A stretch of DNA of 64,000 bases from Dipteronia dyeriana (Eukaryota; Streptophyta; Magnoliopsida; Sapindales; Sapindaceae), in contig CM065297.1 of the NCBI GenBank assembly GCA_032871835.1, forward strand, positions 64,095,253 through 64,159,252. Reading direction: 5' to 3'. The number at the start of each line of letters is the position of its first letter. Position 1 is the first letter of the stretch. The notes under the pieces are model-generated. The model saw nothing but the letters and a program-made list of their open reading frames with translations, made no database searches and was not told the origin of the DNA. Below, one piece after another: positions 30,926 through 42,411 of the stretch. A program made the translations under genes and the position numbers.

Positions 30926-31868
30926 AGAAACTAAAATATGCTTTTTCGACGGCATTTAGCCGTCGGAGGCCGTCACAAATACGCTTATCGTAAATAATCA
31001 TTTACCGACGAACCGTCACAAATACTACAATTTCCGACGGTCAAAGGCGTCATAAAAGATAAAAATGTCGTCGGCAGTAATTAAAGGTGGCCAAAATTAC
31101 TAGTATTTCTGACATCTTACCTTTATTTTTGAAGGGGATTGGCCGACTTCTCGGTGCCACATCTCCCCATCACCTTACCTTTATTTCCGACGGGGATTGG
31201 CCGACTTCTCGGTGCCACATCGCCTCATCACCCAAGCTAAACTCCATGCATTTTATGTGGCTCGAACCCGTGACCTAGATGATTGATAGCTATTACTCAT
31301 ACCATTTTTACTATAACTTTATATCTGATATCTTTTATATACTTTTTATATATAAGCTATTGATATGTTTGCATACTATCTAATTAAATATTTTTTTTTA
31401 TAAAATATTTAAATATGACTAATGATATTGTTTTTTAAAATAATATTTTATTAAAATATTTCCCTCCTTGATTGGAAACTACATTTTACTACTACTTTAT
31501 CTTGAAATCGGAAACATATAATATATCCTTGTTGATTTTATTTTTTATAATCATCATTTAACAAAAACAATTAATAGTTTTTATTAATTAATAATTTAAA
31601 CTTATTTCTGTAAAATTTATAATTATTTTGTAGGATAAACAAATAGATATTAAAAAAATTATGATAGTGTTTTTTATTCAATTATTCCGATATATTGTGT
31701 CACTAAACATAATTATAAATAACTAAATATTCTTATAATTACTAATAATTTTGTTATATTTTATATTTATTTAATTTAGTCATATGTACACATAAAGTAG
31801 ATTTATTATTAGTACTATTGTTTTGTCCCTAAAGGCGAGTCCCTATTGCATAATTTTCTTACAGTGAT
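30926..31868. mobile_element. CACTA-like repeat L, copy 2, left part
   Basis: It begins near CTAAAAGAAACTAAAATATG, a decayed CACTACAAGAAAACT-type end, followed by repeated CGACGG/CCGTCGG words. It then matches copy 1 from 31100 on. It is cut at 31868 by element M (target GTGAT 31864-31868) and continues at 44276-44567. A 58-bp segment is tandemly doubled (31116-31173, 31174-31231); copy 1 has it once. Confidence 0.65.
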
Positions 31869-32858
31869 TGTTGACGGTGATTTTTGGATCGTATAGGATT
31901 GATCACGTGTCTAACAGGTTTTTGTAAATTGTTGAAGATGTTATGAGAAAATAGAAAAAAGATAAGAAAATATGCACACGTAAGTTTACGTGGTAAAACC
32001 CCAAAATGGGGAAACATCCACGGTTACCGGTAACGGCAAGAAAGAAATCAATATGATAATACGATTACACGCTCAATCTCTCATTTTTGGTGTATATCTC
32101 TCTTTCTTGTATATTTTCTATGTGTTCTCGTGTATGTCTCGTTATGTATTTGTCTCTGTCTTACAATGAGATTATGGGTCTATTTATATGTGCATAGAAC
32201 CCTAATCATTATTATACAAATAAGGAAAGGTGATAGTGTTTAATTAGAACTGGTTACTTGTCGGAGTCGTCTTTATCTTCTTTCCTGATTTAGACATCTT
32301 GTGCATTGAATTAGAATATTCGTATGATTTTAGTTGAATAGTCTATTTAGGACTTATTTCTTGATCGGTATGCAGTCTTCTAGAAGAGCAGATTTATTGC
32401 TTGATTTGGACTAGTTTCCTGTTTGGTGTTTATTCTTCTGGAAACTTTGATTTCTTTACTGAATATGATTCTCTGATTCTGGAGAGGAAATAATGATATT
32501 TCCTTATTGAAGTATGATTCCAGATTACTTATTTAAGTAAGACAATTCCTCTCCGTATTTGAGTCATGGTTGCCTTTAATATCTCCAACGCGTTGTCCAA
32601 CTGACCAATTGTCTGATCCCAATCAGTCTTCTTTTATGCCAATCAGATGGTCCAGACTAAGTTGTCTCTACCTGATCAGCTAGTCTCCCCGATCAGTTTA
32701 TTTATACCTGATCGGTTAACTTCCTCGACCATCTTGGGTAATCTCGACTTAGCCTTGAGATCATCTATTAATTGCCTTGAGTTGACCTTTCCTGACTCTT
32801 GTGATGTGGCATATCTAATCATGCTGACTTGTCATGCTATCAAAAAATCCCAATAACA
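31869..32858 (-). repeat. M 3' LTR
   Basis: 990 bp. It contains TTTACGTGGTAAAACCCC followed by the palindrome GTTACCGGTAAC (about 32023-32034), and a minus-strand TATA box ATATAAATAGACCC near 32180-32195. It is about 275 bp longer than its partner. Confidence 0.85.
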
Positions 32859-33060
32859 TTACCCCCTCAAATCCGTGAGATGAGCTCTTGATAGCTCAAC
32901 GAAGGGGATTTGAATAGTTTTGATTTTTTTTATGCTTCTGCACTTATCGCTTCTAACCCAATCAAGTAGTTTATTAAACTGATCGGAGTTCTTTTTTAAC
33001 TGATCAAGTGTCTTATTAAACTTATAAGTCTTGGAATCCTTGACTTTTTGCTCTCTTATA
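32859..33060 (-). other. M internal sequence next to 3' LTR
   Basis: It starts with the purine tract and then has TCAAGTNNNTTATTAAACTGATC words that recur in N at 59575-59710. No reading frame is recognised. Confidence 0.6.
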
Positions 33061-33680
33061 GCTGGACCAGTCAGTGTCCTGACTCTTTGCTCAAGATAAT
33101 TTTCTGCTGTCTTGACTCGGTCGGTGTCCTGACTCTTTTCTCAGGAAAATTTTAGGTTGTCTTGACTCTGTCGGTGTCCTGACTTTTTGCTCAAGATAAT
33201 TTCTGACTTTTTTTCTAGACAAGTTGGTGTCCCGAATTTTTGCTCAGGATAATTCCCGACTTTTTTTGGAGTAGCAGGTGTCCCGGCAGAATAATTCCTG
33301 ACTGTCTTGATTCGATCGGTGTCCTGACTTTTTGCTCAGGATAATTCCTGACTTTTTTTTGGAGTAGCTGGTGTCATGGCTCTTTGCTCAAGATAATTTC
33401 CGACTGTCTTAATTCGTTCGGTGTCCTGGATTTTTGCTCAAGATAATTCCCAACTGTCTTAATTCTGTCGGTGTCCTGGCTTTTCACTCAGGATAATTCC
33501 CAACTATCTTGGTCGTGTCGGTGTTCTGGCTTTTTGCTCAGGATAATTCCCAACCGTCTTGGTCTAGTCGGTATCCTGGATTTTCGCTCTGGATAATTTC
33601 CGACAGTCTTCATTTTTCAGTCGGCGTCTTGGCTTTTCGCTCAGGATAACTCCCGACCGTCTTGAGTCTTCTACCAAGAG
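33061..33680. repeat. Tandem array of about 50-bp units in M
   Basis: Around 12 degenerate units built on TCGGTGTCCTGGCTTTTTGC followed by TCAGGATAATTCCCGACTGTCTT. Two further units lie at 42920-43020, beyond inserted element D and about 500 bp of other sequence. Such arrays are common in the 3' untranslated part of plant LTR elements. Confidence 0.85.
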
Positions 33681-33687
33681 GTGTTCT

Positions 33688-35961
33688 TGAAATTCCCTTT
33701 ATCTTTGTAGTGAAATATACCTAGAGGGGGGATGAATAGGTATATGCTCCAATTTTTATCTTCTTTTTAAAACAATGCAATTCTAATTGCTTGATAAAAA
33801 TTGCAAACAAAGACACACAATATTTACGTGGTAAAACCTCCAAAGAGGAAACATCCACAGGTTGATTCCACAACAACCGGCAAAAGCAAATCCACTATTT
33901 CAAATAGAGTTACACACTCAAGCAATCACACATGCTCTACAAGCTTTCACTCTTACTCTATCTTGAACCTAGTGATCTACTAAGCCGACTTCCTATCCAA
34001 GACCCCCTGTCTCTAGGAAGATTTCTTGCTCACCTATCCGAATCCTCCCGACCCTAGGCAAGACTTCTTGCTTGACTATCCAAGGATTCACACCTCTAGC
34101 AAAGACTTCCTTGCTTGACAATCTGAGGCTTCACACCTCTTGCCAAGACTTCCTTGCTCAACAATCCGAGGTTTCACACCTATTGTCGAGACTTCCACTA
34201 GCTTAGCTATCCAAGTCCTCCCGACTTTAGCTAAGACTTACAAATGCTCAAATCAAATAATCACTCTAAGATGTGAGACTTTCTACCTCTTCACAAGGCA
34301 TCTAAGTGATCATGAATGCAAATCGCAAACAAGCACTCAACATAGAAAATGATGATCAACAAATTCTATGGACATGCAACTAGATGTCTAGATTATGTTT
34401 TCAAAGATCAATCACAAATGCATCTAGACAATATAAGCATGTTATCAACTAAGAACAAAATCAATGAAATGAATATACCAATTGATGTAGATCTAGTTCT
34501 TAGAAAATGAAATTAAATCTAGAAATAGTTAATCAAGCATAAGAACAAAAGATTTCTAGAAACAATTTCATGTTTATCAAGTTCAGAACAAATCATTCAA
34601 TATATCACAAATCATTTAAACTTGAAAATCAAATCAACAAACCACAAAATGATATCAAAATCATCCTAGTCATGCTTCTTAATCAAATAACGTCAATCAA
34701 TAAGAATATCTAAGAAGAAAACTAAGAAGAAGATGATTTTACCAACAAGGATGCAATCACAAATTGAATATCAGATCACAACGAAAAATGTAGACATCCG
34801 TTGGTTCTGGAAATGCTTGGGGTTTGTAGAACTCTTCAAGACACTCGAAATGGGTTTTTTGAATCAAGTGATTCGGAGTAGAAATGAAGAAGTTATCACA
34901 AAAACAAAAATCAAAATGTTGAGAGAAAATTCTGCAATTGTTCTTCAATTTCTCAACTTGTTCTTATCTTTTGAAATGAGAGGAAATGAGAGGTTTTAAA
35001 GAGTGAAAAGACCAAATGAACTTTTTACCCCCCTTCCTTAGTGTCTCCCTGAGATGGAGCATGGGCATCTCGAGGCAGAACACACTTGGGGTCGAGATGG
35101 CCACACGCCATCTTTGGTTGGTGCATGTTGATGGCTTAAGCCATCGCACCTCACCCCTTGCGCTCTCCTCGTGTTCTTCGACCGTTCTTTGGCCTCCGAA
35201 CTCCGAATTCAAATCCGTTTGTAGATAACTAACTGGGAATCCCTTACAGACATGGACATATAAGATACTCAGCCCAGAAAATAAGAAATCGACTCGATAC
35301 AAGAAGACGAAGACAATGTATGTAACATGAGTTGAAAGTGTAGTATCTTTTGACTTACAACTTGAAATCAATAGAATGAGTAACCGAAAAGACCGGAACT
35401 CAATCATGAACAATATAAGACTAAAATCAAGTTCAAGATCCATGTTATACAGACATATAAACAAACAAACACATTTCACACAAGAATGCAAACTACATAG
35501 AGAGAGTCTACAATCATGCATTTTCCAAAACATGCGACTTTCATACCAATGCATGAGCATTCAACTTCAAGTGTGTGAACGTGTTATACCAAATGATGCG
35601 CTACGATGCAGGGATACAAATGTATGAATTGTGTGTGTGTGCATAATTAAAGATGCACAACTAAGCAGGGACACATATAAATGAATTGTGTGTGTGCGTG
35701 CATTTAAAGATGCACAACTAAGCAGGGACACATATGAATGAATTGTGTGTGTGCGCGCCTACGCCTTGCAAGAGGAAGTAGGATCTCGATACCTTAGCAT
35801 CCAAGAATAGTACCAATCCTCTAGAAGACGAACTTTGCATCATGAGAAGTTTCTTTTCTTCCTTGAAGCTCTTATCATCACGAACCACTTAAGCAACTAA
35901 GCAATACAAAGAAATGAAGTTTTGTTATGGAATCAAGCAAACACAAAAATAGGACCTAACA
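33688..35961 (-). repeat. D 3' LTR
   Basis: 2274 bp, TGAAATTCC to CCTAACA in plus orientation. It has CCTAGAGGGGGGATGAATAGG near U5, a TTTACGTGGTAAAACC block, a CAAGACTTCCTTGCT-type tandem array at 33975-34240, palindromes at 35049-35073 and 35092-35116, and a 198-codon sense frame in U3 (34964-35560). Confidence 0.93.
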
Positions 35962-36520
35962 ATCTCCCCCTTTGGCTATTCCATGACAAAGCCTCTAACT
36001 CACCATACAATGATCTCTCATAATCAATGTTGATTGCATTCTCACATCCTCACATTACAAAGAGATATTCCTAGACTAAAATGTTTTCATGAGTCTTTAA
36101 GAATATCTTCACACATTCAACACACTTGTGGGACAAGAACAACCAAAAGAAATCTTCTACAAAGAAGATAGGTGAGATAAACAAACAATATACAAATACC
36201 AAACAAAAGATCCCTTAACACTTCTTATCTCATGCAAACATAAAAATTTTCTCCCCCTTACTTTCTCCCTCTTAAGCCAAAATTTCTCCCCCTTAATGGA
36301 TTGTCTCCCCTTTATATCAAAAGCAAGTAACATGGTGAGGAAACACTTTCTCCCCCTTTTTAACAAGGAATAGACAAAAACATAATACATAACCTAGAGA
36401 GATAAATGCCAATTGAAAATGTTTACAAGGGTATAAGAGATGCACAATGAAATGATGAGATAGTGAGCAAACAAGTTTTATAGAGAACTATGCTTAACAA
36501 ACTAAGCCCCCCTTAACATA
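35962..36520 (-). promoter_or_regulatory. D polypurine tract cluster
   Basis: The minus strand has CCAAAGGGGGAGAT abutting the LTR (35962-35975). Further AAGGGGGAGA-like tracts lie at 36250-36259, 36264-36274, 36285-36294, 36304-36312, 36349-36358 and 36506-36513. Repeated purine tracts of this form upstream of the 3' LTR are a described hallmark of Sireviruses. Confidence 0.85.
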
Positions 36521-36837
36521 TGCTCCACATATTAATAAGCAAGGTAACTTGTTCACAAGGGACTCACACAATCACACATTTTAAGCAAGAAAAGATAGTA
36601 AATCATTATTTTTCAATATTAAACAAGAGAATCATAGATTTTCATTATTCTCTAAAAAATAATCCTTCATTGCTAATGAATCAAGCACATTAAGCAAAAA
36701 TGTGTGTGTGTGAAAAATGCTTCAAGCATATATAAAAGGATTTATTGTGATATCAACATGCAAACTATTTCAACACCTATCCATCTAAAGCTTTTCCAAT
36801 CAAGGTCAAACCGATTATCATCCTTATTTTTTGCTTT
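36521..36837 (-). other. D spacer holding the unoccupied site of solo LTR O
   Basis: No gene seen. Around 36705-36735 the sequence GTGTGTGTGAAAAATGCTTC aligns with both sides of O in element A (GTGTGTGAGAGATA, then AGATATGCTTC). Confidence 0.6.
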
Positions 36838-37185
36838 AAAGAGAATAGATTTCAACATATGAGCGTGTGTGTGCAAGTGGCTCGTCATTCCATTTCTGTT
36901 TTTCAATCCGAGCAATCACAATTGTCAACTATACTCCATTTTAAGCCTTCCTCCATTTCTTTTTAGGCTTTCTATCAATGATTTTTTTATTGATTTCATT
37001 TCAACACTTCTTTTATTTTTCTAACATAAACATATACTCTTCATGATGGCTTTCACTCATCAAAATGGTGTAGCCCTTTCCTACATTGGGCGGCTTCACA
37101 ACCAAGGTGTGTAGCCCTTTTCATGAAGGTGCTCGTTGAGTTCTATGTAGATGCCGAAGCAAAGGTGGATACTAACCATAGGTTA
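36838..37185 (-). other. Non-coding block conserved with element A
   Basis: This is the counterpart of 6478-6835. The identity is much higher than in the flanking spacers and no frame is shared. It lies directly downstream of the integrase gene. Confidence 0.7.
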
Positions 37186-37382
37186 TCTATCATGTACTAG
37201 ACAATGAACTTTAAGATGCATCCATAATCTACATGCTTTCAAACTCAATTACTCAAACTTAAACATATAAGAGAAGCATTGGTGCACTTTTAAAAACAAG
37301 ATTTACAAAGACTTAAGTGAATGATCTAGAAGCAATAAAAGCTATGTTGGTAATGCATGTTCCTAAGTCTAGAATTAGAATT

Positions 37383-38258
37383 TTAAACATCTTGTTGGTC
37401 ATCATTCAAACCAATTTCTAACTCTTGACTTTCTTCTCTAGCAACACTACCATTATCATCATTATGACTAGATTCACTTTTATCACAACTAGTCACATCA
37501 ATAGGTGCTTTAGTGTCATTTAACAAATGTTCTTTAGGTTCATTGACACCATGATTATCACACAAATCAAGCATGCTAAGATCATCTATTTTCACATTAA
37601 TAGACTCCATAATAGTCTTAGTTTTCAAGTTGAACACTCTATATGCACGACTATTATTATCATACCCAAGAAAGAGACCAATATCACTTTTAGCATCAAA
37701 CTTTCCTAAGTGATCTCTATCATTCAAAATAAAACACTTACTCCCAAAAGTGTGGAAGTAACTCACATTGGGCTTCTTGCCCTTCCAAAGTTCATAGGAG
37801 GTTTGTTTTACGACGGGCCTTCTAAAAACTCTATTAGTGACATAGCATGCGGTATTTATCGCTTCGGCCCAAAGATTTCTAGGGACTTTCTTGCTATTGA
37901 GCATGACCCTAGCCATCTTTTGCAAGACACCATTCTTCCTCTTAACAATACCATTTTGTTGAGGAGTTCTAGGAGTCGAGAACTCATGTAAAATCCCATA
38001 ATCATCACAAAACTCACTAAATCTAGCATTTTCAAATTCACTCCTATGATCACTCCTATTGCGACAAATTTTATTAATTCCAAGACCTTTTTCATTTTGA
38101 ACTTGATTACAAAATTTCTTAAAGTAACCAAAAGTTTCGGTCTTGTCCCTAAGAAAATATACCCAAGCAAACCGAGAAAAATCATCAACACATACAAAAA
38201 TGTATTTCTTGCCATTTATACTTTTGGTTAGAATTGGTCCCATTAGGTCCATATGCAC
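37383..38258 (-). pseudogene. D integrase, catalytic Glu replaced
   Basis: The Copia integrase core is recognised from HMDLMGPI (first Asp), YIFVCVDDFSRFAWVYFL, SDHRSEFEN (second Asp) and PQQNGIVKRKNGVLQKMAR. The family motif at the last site is NGVVERKN, so the third catalytic residue Glu is Lys here. The C-terminal part has AINTACYVTNRVF, GSKCFILNDRDHLGKFD and GLFLGYDNNSRAYRVFNL. The gene ends after LEIGLNDDQQDV with no reverse transcriptase behind it. A single-base shift in an A run near 38300 separates it from the upstream zinc-binding part. It cannot be catalytically active as it stands. Confidence 0.85.
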
Positions 38259-38286
38259 AAGTTCTAAGGGCTTCTTGGTAGTAAAA

Positions 38287-39231
38287 TTAGTGTTCTTTTT
38301 TATGAGACACTTTTGTTTGTTTACCTAATTGACAAGATTCACAAACACCATCAAGCTTTTTACCAAGACTAGGAAGACCTCTAACAATGTCATATTTCTC
38401 AATCTTCTTTAAATCTTTATAATTCATGTGGCCCAATATTTCATGCCATAATTCAAGCTTGTTGCACTCATGTGCCATATTACATGTTAGTGGATCAACC
38501 TCTAAACAATAGCAATTGTCCGAAGACCTTTTGACTTTCAAAACAGTTTTTCCCATTTTATCAATTATCGTGCACACATCCTTGTTAAGGCTAACTTCTT
38601 TAAAAATTTCACACAAGTGAGTGATGCTTATTAAATTAGCTTGTAGACCATCTACATACAAGGTGTCACGAAGTTTAGGCAATCCGGGAATACAAATTGT
38701 TCCCTTGCCTAGAACTTGCTTCTTGGTGCCATCACCAAATGTAACCCATCCACCATCATTCATAACAAGATTCTTAAAGAATTCCTTGTTACCAGTCATA
38801 TTCCTAGAGCAGTCGCTATCTAGGTACCAATAATAGGATGAATTAACTCTTAAAGCATATTGTGCAACCAAACATTGTGTTGTGTTTTTCTTGACCCAAA
38901 CTTTCTTGACAAGTTTCTCATTCCTACTTTTATTAACATGCTTTGACTTGTTTTTAGGCACATTGACTCCATTAGTCACATTTTCAAACAAATCAAATAA
39001 AGCATTATCAACTTTCTTATGCATAGTAGAACGAGGCACAACACAAGATTTAACAAACAAATCATCAACACATTTATTCTCAACATGCTTTTCCAAGGTC
39101 TTCTTAGGTCTAATTCTAGATCCATACATGGATGATTGCCTAGGATCATTCAAAGACATATCATGCAATTCATTGGCAATTCTACATTTACGAATGTATT
39201 CATAACATCTAGGTCTTATGTGTCCTACCAT
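38287..39231 (-). pseudogene. D zinc knuckle, protease and integrase N-terminal domain
   Basis: It begins within a CCHC knuckle (ICHYCNMVGHIRPRC across the start), then has a basic linker. The aspartic protease motif follows as WYLDSDCSRNMTG; Copia proteases read WYLDSGCSRHMTG, so the Gly after the catalytic Asp-Ser is Asp. LWHEILGHMNYKDLKKI and GVCESCQLGKQTKVSHKK then give the integrase H2C2 zinc-binding domain. The frame ends at an A6 run where the integrase continues in another frame. The frame is otherwise open for 314 codons. Confidence 0.85.
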
Positions 39232-39276
39232 GTTGCAATAATGACAAATAGGTATGAATTTGAGAAGTTTACCATT

Positions 39277-40023
39277 TTATTGAGCATTGAACTCATTTTT
39301 ACTTCTCAAAATTTTACCTCTTTGGCGTGCAACACTAGATATCTTGCCTTTTGCATTTGATAATGATGTAGCTTGTCTTTGGCATTGTTGAGTCTTTTCT
39401 TTGACTTTCATTGTTGATGTTAAGGCACCTCCGGTAGCATTCATGGCTTTACCGTTAGAGAGTGTACCTACACTTAAATTGCTACAAGCTTTGACAAAAG
39501 TAGATTTGTTAGATGAAGGAGTTGATTTTTCATTAACATATCCTAAACCTCTTTTATCGCTTGAAGGCTTTCCAACCTTAATGATTGCTTTCACTTTGTT
39601 AGAGCTAGATAACATCTTGTTAATCATCTCTTTAGCCTCATTAAGTTTGTCATTAAGCACTTTCTCTTGATTCTCATGCTCAATTAATTTTGCTATAAGC
39701 ACATTTTCAATTCTCTTAGCACGATCAAGAGATTCATCTCTTTGCTCAATTTCATGCTTTAAAACACTTAATCTATCATTGCTATCAATCAAGTTTTTCT
39801 CAAGATTAAGAATTTTGTCATTTAGATCAATAACACATTTTGAGCTACAATCATGATTTTCTAACTTCTCAGTGAGAGACTTATTGATCTTAGAGATCCT
39901 TTCACTTTCTTGAATAAGATCTTTGATCTTTTGATCATCTAAGTCAATAGACTCACCTTCAACAAAAGAAGCCACAAAAGAATACATTTCTTTAATCAAG
40001 ATGAAACAAAATAAAGATAACAA
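39277..40023 (-). pseudogene. D gag, C-terminal coiled-coil part
   Basis: Heptad-rich segments (for example KIKDLIQESERISKINKSL, DRLSVLKHEIEQRDES) fill the first half. A Ser/Lys-rich linker leads towards the zinc knuckle just downstream; one stop separates them. The gag N-terminal domain present in A and C (GTNYGYWKLRMKAYI) and its first knuckle are absent, and only about 40 bp separate this part from the primer site. It is a 5'-deleted gag. Confidence 0.8.
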
Positions 40024-40062
40024 ACACTACAAAGAAGATCTATCTAAGTGCGTCTAGACACC

Positions 40063-40077
40063 GGCTCTGATACCAAT
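40063..40077 (-). promoter_or_regulatory. D primer-binding site (initiator tRNA-Met)
   Basis: The minus strand reads ATTGGTATCAGAGCC immediately after the 5' LTR, a perfect match to TGGTATCAGAGC. Confidence 0.95.
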
Positions 40078-42406
40078 TGAAATTCCCTTTATCTTTGTAG
40101 TGAAATATACCTAGAGGGGGGGTGAATAGGTATATGCTCCAATTTTTATCTTCTTTTTAAAACAATGCAATTCTAAATGCTGTATGAAAATTGCAAACAA
40201 AGACACACGATATTTACGTGGTAAAACCTCCAATGAGAAAACATCCACGGGTTGATTCCATAACCACCGGCAAAAGCAAATCCACTATTTCAAATAGAGT
40301 TACACACTCAAGCAATCACACATACTCTACAAGCTTTCACTCTCACTCTATCTTGAACCTAGTGATCTACTAAGCCAACTTCATATCCATGACCCCCTGT
40401 CTCTAGGAAGATTTCTTGCTCACCTATCCGGATCCTTCTGACCCTAGACAAGACTTCTTGATTGACTCTCCAAGGCTTCACACCTCTAGCCAAGATTTCC
40501 TTGCTTGACAATCCGAGGCTTCACACCTCTTGCCAAGACTTTCTTGCTCAACAATCCGAGGTTTCACACCTCTTGTCGAGACTTCCACATGCTTAGCTAT
40601 CTAAGTTCTCCCGACTCTAGCTAAGACTTACAAATGCTCAAATCAAAGAATCACTCTAAAATATGAGACTTTTTACCTCTTCACAAGGCATCTAAGTGAT
40701 CATGAATGCAAATCGCAAACAAGCACTCAACATAGAAAATGATGATCAACAAATTCTATGGATATGCAACTAGATGTCTAGATTATGTTTTCAAAGATCA
40801 ATCACAAATGCATCTAGACAACTTAAGCATGTTATCAACTAAGAACAAAATCAATGAAATGAATATACCAATTGATGTAGATCTAGTTCTTAGAAAATGA
40901 AATTAAATCTAGAAATAGTTAATCAAGCATAAGAACAAACGATTTCTAGAAACAATTTCATGTTTATCAAGTTTATAACAAATCATTCAATATAAATCAA
41001 ATCAACAAACCACAAAATGATATCAAAATCATCCTAGTCATGCTTCTTAATAAAATAACATCAATCAATAAGAAGATCTAAGAAGAAAACTAAGAAGAAG
41101 ATGATTTTACCAACAAGGATGCAATCACGAACTGAAGATCAGATCAAAATGAAAACTGTAGACATCCTTTGGTTCTGGAAATGCTTGGGGTTTGTAGAAC
41201 GCTTTAAGAAAATCGAAATTGGTTTTTGAATCAAGTGATTCGGAGTAGAAATGAAGAAGTTATCACAAAAACAAAAATCAAAATGTTGAGAGAAAAATTC
41301 TGCAATTGTTCTTCAATTTCTCAACTTGTTCTTATCTTTTGAAATGAGAGGGAATGAGAGGTTTTAAAGAGTGAAAAGACCAAATGACCTTTTTACCCCC
41401 CTTCCTTAGTGTCTCCCTGAGATGGCGCGTGGGTATCTCGGTACAAAACACTCTTGGGGCCGAGATGGCCACGCGCCATCTCAGGTTGGTGCATGTTGAT
41501 GGCTTAAGCCATCGCACCTCACCCCTTGAGCTCTCCTCTCGTTCTTTGACCGTTCTTTGGCCTCCAAACTCCGAATTCAAATCTGTTTGAAGATTACAAA
41601 CAAGGACTCCCTCACAGACATGGACATATAAGATACTCAACCCAAAAAATAAGAATTCGACTAGATACATGAGGACAAAAACAATGTATATAACATGAGT
41701 TGAAAGTGTAGTATCTTTTGACTTAGGACTTGAAATCAATAGAATGTGTAACCGAAATGACCGGAACATATTCATGAACAACATAAGACTAAAATTAAGT
41801 TCAAGATCCATGTTATACAAATATATAAACAAACAAAGACATTTCACACAAGAATGCAAACTACATAGAGATACTCTCCGATCATGCATTTTCCAAAACA
41901 TGTTACTTTCATACCAATGCATGAGCATTCAAATTCAAGTGTGTGAACGTGTTATACCAAATGATGCGCTATGATGTAGGGACACAGATGTATGAATTGT
42001 GTGTGTGTGAGCAATTAAAGATGCATAACTAAGTAGGGACACATATGAATGAATTGTGTGTGTGCGCGCATTTAAAGATGCACAAATATGCAGGGACATA
42101 TATGAATGAATTTTATGTGTTTGCGCATTTAAAGATGTACAACAAAGCAGGGACACATATGAATGAATTATTTGTGTGTGCACCTACGCCTTGCAAGAGG
42201 AAGAAGGATCTTGATACCTTAGCATCCAAGAATAGTACCAATCCTCTTGAAGAAGAACTTTGCATCATGAGAAGTTGCTTTTCTTCCTTGAAGCTCTTAT
42301 CATCACGAACCACTTAAGCAACTAAGCAATACAAAGAAATAAAGTTTTGTTATGGAATCAAGCCAACACAAAACTAGGACCGAACAATCTCCCTTAGGAC
42401 CTAACA
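40078..42406 (-). repeat. D 5' LTR, with doubled terminal sequence
   Basis: 2329 bp. It matches 33688-35961 with roughly 6% substitutions by eye. Its outer end carries the terminal 12-mer twice: on the minus strand TGTTAGGTCCTA, then AGGGAGAT, then TGTTCGGTCCTA. The target duplication GTTCT lies outside the extra copy. Palindromes lie at 41417-41441 and 41460-41484; a 198-codon sense frame is at 41332-41928. Confidence 0.92.
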
Positions 42407-42411
42407 GTTCT

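Larger units (their letters stand above)
33688..42406 (-). mobile_element. Complete Sirevirus-like Copia element D lacking reverse transcriptase
   Basis: LTRs at 33688-35961 and 40078-42406 are flanked by GTTCT (33683-33687, 42407-42411). The primer site ATTGGTATCAGAGCC (minus strand, 40063-40077) and the purine tract at 35962-35975 fix the orientation. The interior encodes the C-terminal half of gag, the protease and integrase, then stops; reverse transcriptase and RNase H are missing. The gag N-terminus is also missing, since the coiled-coil part begins right after the primer site. A purine-tract cluster and the block shared with A follow. Confidence 0.93.

Noticed and set aside
33061..33680. 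CRISPR-like array
   Set aside because: Units are head-to-tail and degenerate without unique spacers of constant length; this is a plant LTR element.
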